Position numbers and translations under genes: made by a program. Below are positions 49,201-61,400 of a stretch of 64,000 nucleotides of DNA, piece by piece (the first letter of the stretch is position 1; each line of letters begins with the position of its first letter). Below the pieces are notes generated by a model that saw only the letters and a program-made list of their open reading frames with translations, did not search any database and had not been told where the DNA came from. Source of the DNA: Phorcus lineatus (taxonomy: Eukaryota; Mollusca; Gastropoda; Trochida; Trochidae); the NCBI GenBank assembly GCA_921293015.1, contig OV121081.1, forward strand, positions 59,537,022 through 59,601,021. The letters run 5' to 3'.

Positions 49201-52200
49201 ATTTTTGCTAATGGTTTTTTTTATGGTCATGCGTAGCTCCAGATCGAAACAACAATCATGTCAATGAATTTCAATCGACACCAAGAGAGATATATAGAGA
49301 GATAGACACAGATACAGACAAAATAACCTAAATCTGTGCTTTTGAAATTGATTTCCGCAGACTATCGCTAGAATATTCAACTGACCTTTCCTGCGTAGTG
49401 TTTGATCCCGAACAGGGGAGCAGCTTGACCGGTGGTTCGAACGTACTTTTCGTGTTCTTCATTGTACTTGTCAGCGGACTGGAGGAACGTCCGGTCACTG
49501 GAGTTGGGCAGGGACAACTGATCATCTACCAGCGGAAAGATCCCGTAGGGTTTCTGAAACATAAAACAAGACATTTGATTTCCACGAAGACCCTAACCTA
49601 TCAAATAGAACAATGTCCATAATACACATTACGTCACTATGATCTCATTTTGTCATCGGGTATCTGATGCAAACATGTTATTTGGACCTCGTTAAAAATA
49701 TATAGACCAACACCTTGAGAAGTCTGTAGAACACTGTCTTAAGCTTTCATTTGACCATGGTAACGATGGCAGGTTACCTTGCTGACACACAATCACTTAA
49801 GCGATTCCTGAAAGGAAACCAAGAGGAAAACATTGATATCTCACCTTGAAGATGAGTTCCAGAATGGAGGTGTTGTCCAGAAAGTCGACATGCATAAGGT
49901 CTACACCCTCCGTCTCGTACTCCTGTCGCTCCAGCCTGAAGGTGTGACTCAAGAAGTAGGCGTGTAGTCTCTCGTTAGCAGCGTTGATGAGCAGCTGCTC
50001 AAACCCGTTGTGAGACACGTTCTCAAAGCCAGATATGTCCAGGAGACGCACACAGTTACCCTTTCCTTCTCTGAAACAAAGTGTACATAATGTCTTGTAA
50101 AGCCCAGTGTTATCTCTCTAAGCTACTAAATATAACTAATTTTGTTACATAAATATACACAATGGTAAAACTGAAAGTGAAAAATAAACTCGGAAAAAAT
50201 ATAACCATATACTTCAAGTTAACTCCTCTGTATAAACTTGAAAAGAGAAACATTTTTGTAAATGAGCAAAGCACCCAGAAGTGTAATCAAAATGATAACG
50301 AAAGGAACATTTTGGCATAATTCTATTTTGACACCCAAATGAGTGTAAAAGAAGTATTTCAGTTATTTAACCCAATAAAATAGAAAGGAAAGATAGATTG
50401 TTCTTCATTTATGAAACCACCTCCTTGTTCTCCACTTAAAAGCTTCACATTTATCTAAACGCCGAGGTACATATATAACAACTATGCAAAGGAAAACCTA
50501 TTCACTGCCTAATCTTCAACCCGTTGAGAAGTTTTCTTCAAATCTTACTCTATTTACAAAAATGATATATACAGATGAAAGAACGGTTCCACATTTTAAA
50601 GAACTCTGATTGTCACTCACATTTGGAATGACTTTTGGGTGTTCACCCCTCCCGACAGTTTCTGGTTGATCTTGTCGATGATTCCATAGAAGAGCGAGGA
50701 ATAAAGTTCCCGAGCCGCGGCGTCTCGTCCATCACTCGCTTGTCTCACTGTTTTGTGGCGGATCATTTCTTCTCCTATTGACAAATTGGTGTCATTTAAT
50801 CCTTGTCAGTATTATTCTTTTAGAATCATCCGAATGCGGAGGTTTACCTTATATAAATATAGCATATTGAAACTGTCTTTTTGGACTTTTGATGTATTAA
50901 AAGAGTAATGCTACTATTTTCAGTCTAAATTACGTATGTGGGGCAATTGTCTTCATGCAATTTGTTCATCAATTCCACATTTCTTATACGATTTACTGAA
51001 AATGGAACCTGGTTGCCAAAAGGTATAGGTCCTACTTGATGGAAAGATATACAGATTTTGTTCGAAATAATTGTTAAGATTCAAATGAACAAAATATTGT
51101 GTCGAATTGGGTCTGTGAATCGAGAAATGTAGGCCTATCATCAATTTAGTTTCAACATAGAGCGTATAATATTTGTTTTATGAACAGTGTAAATATAATT
51201 TCAGCTGTTCGCGTTGCCATCAAAATAAGCTGTAAGGGACATCGGGACGTTTTGATTAGACTGATGTATCCCGATGACGTTTTCACGTGCATTTTGTGAG
51301 TTCTTCGTTTAATTGTGGTTGCACGAGCTGCACCTGATTTTACATTCGGCATGCCTGATTGTTTCGATTGCACGTGCTCCACGTGCGATTTTATAAATTG
51401 CATATCAAACTTGGGAAACAAGCTGCACGAGCCGTCGTTCTTTGACACTCCAGTATAGCTTTATCGTCAAATCATAGAAACACTTCAAGTGCACGGGTTG
51501 CACGGGCCATTGTCTATTCGCTTCGAAAAAAGATGCTTTTGCTATAAGTGTCACGGTGTAACGATATCTAAACTCAGACGAGACCCGTTTATCCGACAGA
51601 AAGATAAGAAAAGAAAATAATCAAGCCAATGAATAACTAGAGAGAAGCCAATCCGTGAATCAAGTGATTTATTTGCAGTCTAAACAAGACGGTAACCGGG
51701 TACAGCAACAAGCTACCCGTAATCCACTCAACAGGAGTTAACAACTAATTAAGGAAGTCAACAACCCATGAATAAACAAATAGACAAACTGTAGGGAATC
51801 ACTCTAGCATACCCCCAGACGTTGTAACAACAAGATAAGCTAATGGCCGTCTTAACGAGATCAATCAATAAGACAAATCAACACTTGGCGAATATACAAT
51901 GGGAGTGGCGGGGCACGGGTGGACTAAAAATAGGGATGAATAAACAACAAGCTCACAGTACTTTAGATGATCCCTAATCACTACTTGAGTGAGTAAATGA
52001 ATAAGAACACTAGTATAGGTATAGTAGAACATATAAAATAATGGGAGGGAAGGTAAGGTTAACACTGTAAGTTCTTAAAGGAAGTGATCACATACTCCAG
52101 AAAGGTACAGAGAAAAATAAAGGAATATCAACCTCACCAATGTACTTCCAACGTCCCAGGTCCACCCGTGACCTCTCCCCGCAAGGATCAAGTCAAGACT

Positions 52201-52416
52201 ACTGGTACCAGAGCTTAGCCCGCTATTTATTGGCTCCGTTCGGACATCAATGAAGACCATGCCTTACTCCAAAGAAGAGATGGTAGCTTATCTAAGGATA
52301 TCGCGAAGTTGTGTTTCTTTGCGAAACAAAATTATCCCTAGCTCCATAAATATTTAAGTTATGGAGCCCTAAGTTATGGAGCTTATTGTAAAGGGCGCAA
52401 ACTCCTCTACAAGTAG

Positions 52417-52449
<33 letters not shown>

Positions 52450-55400
52450 GTGCATTTGTGTGTTGCGCTGTTTCCATCCAAAATTGGTTGCTCAAAGCGC
52501 AGTTCAAGTTCCTAAAAGTAGTATTTTGAGAAGAGATGGGTCTTCAGACTTGACTTGAAGACAGGTAGAGATGGAGAGTTTCTAATATGAAACGGGAGAG
52601 AGTTCCAAAGTGAGGGAGCACAGTACGAAAAGGATCTGTGGCCAAACGATTTGAGGTTGACTTTTGGAACAGTCAGTAGGAGTTGATCATTTGATCTCAG
52701 AGTTCTTGTTTGATTGTGCTTGTGTATAAGGTCTTGAAGGTACTCTGGTGCTACAGCATGGTAACAGTTGTAAGTTACACATAGTACTTTGAAGTCGATC
52801 CGGGCTTCAACTGGTAGCCAATGAAGCTTTATCATCAAAGGTGTTGTATGTGATGACTTTTTGCAACGGAATATCAACCGGGCAGAGGCATTCTGAATTC
52901 TCTGGAGCTTCATTCGTAGATCTTGTCTGATATTGATAAGCAGGCTGTTGCCATAGTCCAATCTGGAAAGAACTAAGGATCTGACCAGTTGACTCGTAGC
53001 ATCTTCTGTTAGCAGATGTCTGATCTGACCAATACATCTGAGGTGGTAAAAACAGGTCCTACAAGTATGCTCTATATGCTTGTCCATTGTCATACTGGAG
53101 TCTAAATAGACTCCCAGGTCCTTGACCACATCCGAGAATGGTATGGATGAGTCCCCAATCCGCAGCGAGGATTCAGATAAAGTTTTCTTTTTGGAGTTTG
53201 TGCCAACGAGAAGAACCTCTGTTTTGGTATCATTGAGTTTTAGTTTATTTTGTACCATCCAGGATCTGATATCAAATAGGCAAGTTTCAAGGCCATTTAT
53301 TGCTGTAGAAGAACTAGATTGCGAAAATGACTTCTGTAGTTGTGTGTCATCAGCATATGCGTGATGAGGGACATCATGACGATCAATGACGTCACTCAGA
53401 GACGCTGTATACAGGGTGAACAAGATCGGTCCAAGGACCGAACCCTGTGGTACACCACACATGAGAAGAACTGGATCTGACGAGGCATTTTCAATGACTA
53501 CTGACTGTGATCTCTGATAAAGATAAGATTGGAACCACTTGAATACAGTTCCTGAGATTCCCATCCGATTCTTGAGACATTGGAACAGCTTGTCATGGTC
53601 GATTGTGTCGAATGCCGCTGTCAGGTCTAACAACACAAGAAGATTCAAGTCTTGATTGTCGGCAGAGCGTAGAACATCATTGGCAACTCTGAGGAGACAT
53701 GTTTCTGTGCTGTGCTGGGCTCTATATGCCGACTGAAACTTGTCGTAGAGTCCAAAAGCTTGAAGATGGGCTGTGAGTTGTACTTTCACTGCTTTTTCTA
53801 GTATTTTTGATACGAAAGACAGATTTGAAACGGGTCTGTAATTTTTCAGAATGTTCTTATGTAAGCCATTTTTCTTCAGAAGAGGTTTCACTAGTGCTAC
53901 CTTGAAAGCCGCGGGCACAGATCCTGTTTCTAGGCTGAGATTCACAATCTTTGAAATGACTGGCGCTAGAATGTCCAGATGATCCAAGACTAGAGTGGTT
54001 GGAACAGGATCCAATGTACAGTAGGTTGGCTTTGAGGTTCGCACAAGTCTAATAATATCCAATTCTGAAAAAGGTTGAAATGTCTCTAACTTTTTCTCCT
54101 CGGAAGCGTAAGAATTTACGTCTCCAGCTTGTTGTTGATCAGCAGAGTCTAGGTCATTTCTGATAGATTCGATTTTGTCCACAAAGAAATTACTAAAGTC
54201 AGATGCCAGGGCGTCATGACTTGTTGAGTCGGGTAGGACTTTTTTGTTTTCTCTGCCCATCAGAGAGAACATAAAGTTATAGAGAGCACTTGGGGAAGTT
54301 GCGTCAATAATCTGAGTCTTGCAATATTCTGATTTTGATTTTCTAATGAGTGTGGCAACTACATTTCTGGATTCTTTGTAAATCTGTCTGTGTACCTCTA
54401 GATTTGTTTTGCGCCATTTTCTCTCTGACTTTCGACGATTTGTCTTGGCAGCCTTTATTTCAGGCGTATACCATGGTGCAGTTTTCCTGTCTGAGATAGC
54501 CTTCACTTTACTTGGCGCATGCTTATCCAATAGCGCTTTCAAGGTGGAATCATAACACTCACAGAGAGCATCAAGGTCAGAGGGTGGGTCAGATAACAAA
54601 CCTGACTCCAATAGATCTTTTCTAAATTCATCTCGGTTGATCTTCTTGATGTTGCGACAGGTCACATGCTTCTTTGTCTTGGCAGGCTTATCACACGGAA
54701 GTGAAAACTTTATGAAAAAATGATCAGACATTAAACGATCTTCAACTGTTAATTTGGAGGAAAGGGATTGTGTGTCTCTACTTAGCACCCAATCCAAAAT
54801 ATGACCAGATCGGTGCGTACAAGTATCAACGTGCTGAATAAGATCATGTGACTCCAATAGTTTCATCATTTTCTTGGTTTCAGGGTTATCCTTGTTGTCG
54901 AAATGTACATTGAAATCACCAAGGATTATCAATTCTTTTTGCTTCAGTGTTGTCAGAAGAGTAGCAAACTCCTCTCCAAATTGTGTCGTTGACAACCTGT
55001 TTTTCTTGGAAGGTGGAGGTCTGTATATGCACACAAACCTGTATGTAAACCGCCCACAAGATACAGATAGGTCAAGCAATTCAAACGACATGAATGTTGG
55101 ATTAGTGTTGAGAAGATTGGCAGATATATGAGACTTGTAAACCACAGCAATTCCCCCTCCTTGTCCATTAAGGCGTGGCTTGTGGATAATATCATATCCA
55201 TCTGGGGTGAGTTCTTCAAGTTTGGCTTCATCTCCCTTATCTTTTAACCATGTCTCGGTGAGGATAAGAATATCAATATTATCAGTCAAAAGAATGTCTG
55301 ATAATTCGAGAGTTTTATTTCTGGAAGATTGTGCATTCCATAACACCACATTTAGGTCATGGTTTTTCCTGCTCTTACTGAGTTTCAAGTATTTATTTTG

Positions 55401-58400
55401 TTGGTGGCGGCATCCACCTTTTTTGCCTCTTTTGGTTTTTCTTGACACACACACTCCAAGTCGACGGACATTATATAAAGCTTCAGGAGATAATAGATTG
55501 TATCCACTATTGAGAGCGTGAAATATAAATATATATAACATGAGCATTGGCATATTAATGCTACATGTAAAAAGGCTGATAAATGGAGCATGAACATGAC
55601 ATTTGAACATATAAAAATAGCCACAGTCGGCGAATAAAGCCATGAATGATAAAATAGATACATGAATGTAAAGTACATAATATGTTCTTTCGATATATAC
55701 AATAATTGGTGATATTTTATGAAAGTACATTAGGGGAGAGGCGGGAAAAAGGTCGCACGCTCGAACCGCGTGACAATAAGTACCTCCAGCCCAGGTTTTG
55801 ACAGTCAGTAAAGCATCGACCAAGGTGTCCTCGTCGAGGTCAAGACTGGCCGCAGCATCGGCCAAGTATTCCAGTGACCAGTCGGATATCTCGGCAGTGT
55901 CATTATCAGTGGCACCGAACTCTATATTAGCGATCAGTAATATTGACGCCAGAATTCGATATAATTGGTTCACATCCTGTAGATACAAAATTGTAACTTT
56001 TTATTATGCAATCTAACATGAATAAGAATGCAGGAAATTTTGACGTACAAGATGCTAAAATCATTACAAAAATAATTACAACAATAAATTTTAAGGCCAT
56101 TAGCAAAGGCTAAAAACCCATTTTTGAATAATTCATAATCCATATTTCAAACACTTGCACTTCAGATAAATTGTCAAAATAATCATTCATGTTATAATGG
56201 AATATTATTTTATGACATCTGAAACATTATACAGAAATATCATAGGACGAAATTTAAAAAATTCCTTATCTCTATCTAAACATGTCATTCCTTAAAGTAA
56301 CATTACATTACAAACTTTGCCAGAACATAAGACATTAGTGAACAGAAAATCCTTCTCTTAGAAGCATCACGTGATGTGTTGACAAATGTCATTTGAAGGT
56401 CATGCAAAAATATTTGTTTACCAAAGGTGAGAACATATATTCGTTGACGGTGTTCCGTATAACGTAATGCAATTCCTCACTCAAAGATATCAAGCTGAGA
56501 ATGAAATTAGTTTTAAGGATTTAAACGTATTTTGTATACGATGTGAATTTTATTATTGTTTTCATTATTGAAACTTTATCCAACATATTCCGACCCAACA
56601 AAAATTTATTTGTTTACATGTTAGTTGCATAAGAAAACTGAAAATACCGTCGTTACTTTATATTCGAATTTCACGCTTCGATGTAGAAATACGGAAAATG
56701 GTTTCTCCGAATTTGATGGTGAACCTTAATTTTTTTATTTTTTTAAAGTTTTTTTATTTGATTTAATGTAATTTGAAAACTACTTACATAATCCAAACTT
56801 TATGTTTTCATAACTTAACAAATGGAATAAATTTAAATTTTACAGCACTGTGTATAGTGTTGTTAAAGCATTAAATCAATTTCGTTTCTATTTTTGTGCT
56901 TAGATTTTTATTTCATAGACAAGAGAATACATAGAAACTATGAGGCTGCAGCAAACTGCAAGCAACTTCAACAACTATTCTTCAGGGGGGTCATAATATG
57001 ACGTTTTTGATACCTCAATATGAAATGACTAGGTAGTCCTCGATATTTAAAAAATTATAGACAGCACATAAAAATATGTAGTTATTCATGAAGTAATCAA
57101 GTAAATTGGAGGGCTGAATCGGTATACCTGCTAATTCATTTTGCTTCATAGCCTGACAAGTTCAATTTTTGCGAATATAATGTAAGTTATGAACTGTATT
57201 CATCGTCTAATATCATTATATTATCATATAACATATTATGTAATGTGTCATGAAAAAGAACACCTACCTCGTCTGAAAAACCCACTCCATATAGTAACTT
57301 CTCCAGAGCAAGAAAATACTGTTTGTAGGTGTTTTTATCCTCTGGACTGTTGAACACGCCATTTATCTCGTCTTCTGATTTCAATATTCTGTCCAAAGGT
57401 AAAGTAACATAAGCATCGGAACCAAAGAAAGATTCCCACAAAGAAACACATGTGTAAAATAGGTGCTTAATCCTGAAATGGGTGAAAAGCTTAGCTTGGG
57501 TGTATACTTCTCATGGTGAATAAAAACCGGTCCTTTGCATTCACAACTTCTCTATTGCAAGAGCACATTTTGGTGTAAATTCTCAAAACATTTTCAAGCA
57601 AGTGATAAATACGTTGTAAATATAAAGAACGTTTTTGTCTTTCACCTTACCATTTTCTAAATCGTGCCTCTAATAGAAGTTATACTTCTAGTGGTGTTAA
57701 ATTAGTAAACCATTAAACCACTGTGGTTCATTGATGCACAATGACAATTAGCTTAGCGTCATGGACGAGATTTCGAGGGTTAAATTTGACAGATAAAATC
57801 AGCACAAACTGAATTTTATTCTTGGGTTTTCTTAGAAATCAATTCGTCAAAAACGTGCTACTGCCCCTTTAAAAGCACTATAAATACCTGTACAAGTCCG
57901 CATTCTTATCCAGTTTGAGCTCCTCTAGTCTATGAGGGGACATGCCAGCAAACAGCGCGTAGAAGGCGTGGAAGTTCTTCTCTGAGCTGTTTCTGCTCGT
58001 CACTCGGAATTTTTCCAAGATGAAACATTCTATCTTAGCTGCAATACATAAAGATAGAACATTGTTATATTTTGGATCACACTTTCTCCTACTTTTCTTG
58101 CTATGTCAGACCCGCATCCAGCATTGACGGTGTCAACAGCTAACCATTTCGCCTATCTCGCCTTGACAATATAAGGGTCCAACAATCGGTAGTTATGCCA
58201 ATAAACTTTCTTACACAATAACAATCAGGTAAGTCTGTTGGTAAGCTACTGGTACGGTCATTTCTGGAAATATTTCTTGAGTGTTGGTTCGATTCCCTCC
58301 AGGATGAATTGTTTACTTTATGATATGACTGTTTGATGTATGATATTAAGCCGAGGCTCATAATAACAGCCCATTAAAAGAACAGCAGCACGTTTCTTTA

Positions 58401-61400
58401 GAAAATAATGTGATCTAACAAATCGAAAATAAATGACTTCAATTGCGAGACAGTATATCTCAATCAAAAATGCAGTTTTAAACGAACGTAACATGATTGA
58501 TTAGGCCATACGAATCAATGTTCCTTCCTGAAATGATTTAAATCTGTCACACAAAATGACCGCCATTGATTTTGCTTAATACATGATTATTTTCTCTACA
58601 ACTGCGTTAAGAAATTAGACGTTTTGACCCTCCGCAGTTAATATATTTGGCATGAACAACGGTTGAATAAAGATAATTTTGAGAAATAGAATATTTAAAA
58701 AAACGAGCTTCTGCCCTTTAAATATGAAGTGTGTACTTAGTGTTTCGTGTGCACACCACTCTATAGTTCAAATAAGACATAAACACATATCATTGAAGTA
58801 CCACATTTCAGGTATTTATGGGAAAAAATCTTATATCCGTTTAACTTGACTCCGTTAGACTTGTGACTGACGTAAATGTATTTAGCTCTTGTTCAAATAA
58901 CTCATAACATCAAATTATTTGATTTTCACAATAACGGTATTTACACACAATTTCAAATGTATTGGCGGTACGACATATCCCTAGTACTGCGTGTTAAGAT
59001 TAGATTGGTGTCAGAGAATGCATCAAAACAACTATTACAGGTGCATGTTGGACATTAAACATGCTCTCTCATTGTTTGAATGACCATAAACACACACACA
59101 CAGAGGCCATCTAAACAAACGGTAGGAGATAAAGCACTGCCGTATGCAAATTGCTTGTCATCGATACGTATTGTTTATCAGACAACTTTCTTCTTCGTAT
59201 GAATGTCAGACGATATAGATAGGAATTATGACAGACTCGGATACATTGCATATTAACTCACTGCGGGGGTCTCGCTGAAGTTTTAACAACTAACAATTGG
59301 TATATGTGAGTTGTTTTTATACATTTAGTCAAACATTTAGATTACAATTCTCTTATTACTATCGATAGACTTCGATAAGTTTTAGAGAATTCTGGAATTC
59401 AACAGAAAAATGCAAACGAGAGATTAAAGTAAAGTTTCTTTTTTTTAAACTGCTTCTTCAAACAAACACTGAAATGTAATTTCATTCTGCTAGGCCTGAA
59501 TACATCACACACTTTAAGGTACAAGAACCTATACCGAAACGTCGCTCTCTAATACATGAAGAAGTTTATAATCCATAACCCTTGTCATTATTTTTTTTTT
59601 TATAACTTTTTATTTTTCAAACGCATTTTTACAAAGTTTTTTACAAACTCAACAGTTGACAATCCGGTACAGCATTCAGTCAAAGTTCACATGAATAAAT
59701 TATGACAGGTTGACCAAAATTTATAGAATAGGCTTACATTGTCATTATTTGTTCTACAGGTTCGATCTAAATGGTACTAAAACAATTTATAAAAAAAGTA
59801 CCACTGAACGTCGTGTTTTGTTAAAGTTAAATGTTTACATAAAGGTTTTGTTTGTATTACATTTTCCACTCAAAATGATACAAAGGATCTAAATTGATTT
59901 TAAACTCGTTTTACACAAGTATAGATCAAATAGAAATACATGTCTTATAAAAAAAGAAACTATGTAATCATTGCAGTTGATGGGTACGTGATGTTAGTAA
60001 AATACGACCTACTTTTATGCTTAAACCTGTATACACAACTTGTCAATTGCGTATGTAAATAATCGTAAAGTATAAAGTATGGCACGTTACTTAAATATAA
60101 ACACTCTACTTACATAAACTTGCGTGTGCATTATCTAATAAAAAAGACATTGATCGAGATAGATAATTTCAATGCAGTCACCAATTAACTGCAAAACCTT
60201 TGAATTGGCAAAAAACAAACAAAAAAACCCCGCAGATATATGCACAAGAATAGCATGTATATTTAAGCAATTGAAGAATTTTTGTTTCAAGTTTTAACAT
60301 ATTTAGTTTCTATTGTTTCTTTAGGAATTGAACAAGTTTTTATATACTTTGTCATCCTGAAAAAACAATTAACGTCTTCACTGTCAATGGAAATTATTTA
60401 GTTCTTACTGCGCTTAAACTTTTAATAAGAAAAATATGTCCGCTTTAGCCCAATAAAAACTTATGTAAATCTGAAAGCCTATTAATGCAATGGTGGTCCC
60501 TATTCGTAGCCCTACATTACCAACTATCATCATGCTAATCTTCACCGCATATAAATCTTTTTTAATAATAATTCTAGAAATATTTCTGCAAAATGATATA
60601 TTTTTTTCAGTCGGACATTTAGAATTACAAGTTTTCATGACCTTACTATTTGTTTACATTTCTTCTTTTGTTTACATACGGACAATGCAAAGAGATGATG
60701 TATTTATGTATACTACACATATGCTTATATACAGATAAGCACACAGAATAGTCTCCAGCCGCGGCTTATAGAGATCCCCTGTGTTATGAAGACCCTCTGC
60801 CATGTCTATCAGTCGAGCTACTACCTGGTACTCACCGGCACCCAGACAGCCCAAAGGATCGTATTCCAACTCAACAAGCTTGCCAAATCTACTGGAGTTC
60901 GGGTTGAGGACCGTTGCGGCGTTCCCGAAGAGTTCGATCAAGGGATTTACCTGTGTACAAATCAGGCGTGAGGTCATTAAACAGTATAAAATCTGGAGTG
61001 ATTACCGAGGTCAGACTGAAATCAAAAGTCATTTCTGAGGTCGTTAAACAGAGTAAAATCTGACATGATTACTGAGGTCATTAAACAGTATCAAATCTGG
61101 AATGAATACTGAGGTCATTAAACAGTGACAAATCTGGAATGAATACTGAGGTCATTAAACAGTGTCAAATCTGGAATGATTACTGAGGTCATTAAACAGT
61201 GTAAAATCTGGAATGATTACTGAGGTCATTAAACAGTGTCAAATCTGGAATGATTACAGTTATCATAAAATCGTATAAAATCTGGATTGATTACTGAGGT
61301 CATCAAACAGTGTAAAAATTGAAATGATTACTGAGGTCATTAAACAGTACAACATCAAATGCCATTACTGAGATCATTAAACATTATACAATCTGGAGTG

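Larger units (their letters stand above)
52417..55530 (-). mobile_element. CR1-like non-LTR retrotransposon in a motor-domain intron
   Basis: About 3.1 kb on the same strand as the host gene. It contains endonuclease and reverse transcriptase in one open frame, a roughly 60-bp 3' UTR and a (TTA)n tail at 52417-52449 (minus strand). The 5' limit is approximate; no ORF1 is recognised, so the copy is probably 5'-truncated. Lack of stop codons or frameshifts indicates a recent insertion. No target-site duplication could be fixed. Confidence 0.85.
58039..60835 (-). other. 2.8-kb intron of the motor region with several repeat remnants
   Basis: The intron separates LGA from the [12 protein letters not shown] segment of the motor (phase 1 junction). 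It holds a tRNA-like SINE head near 58225-58305, a TTAA MITE at 58378-58717 and a Penelope-type end motif at 59535-59544. The rest is A/T-rich without exons. Confidence 0.55.

Noticed and set aside
51557..52300. Solo LTR starting TGTAACG
   Set aside because: The start word fits, but no matching CA end with a target duplication could be identified.
52512..55988. A single 1,158-residue protein on the minus strand
   Set aside because: It is a read-through of three parts: a chitin synthase motor exon (55976-55784) with a normal donor, intron sequence, and an independent LINE ORF2. Kept only as a finding about possible intron retention.
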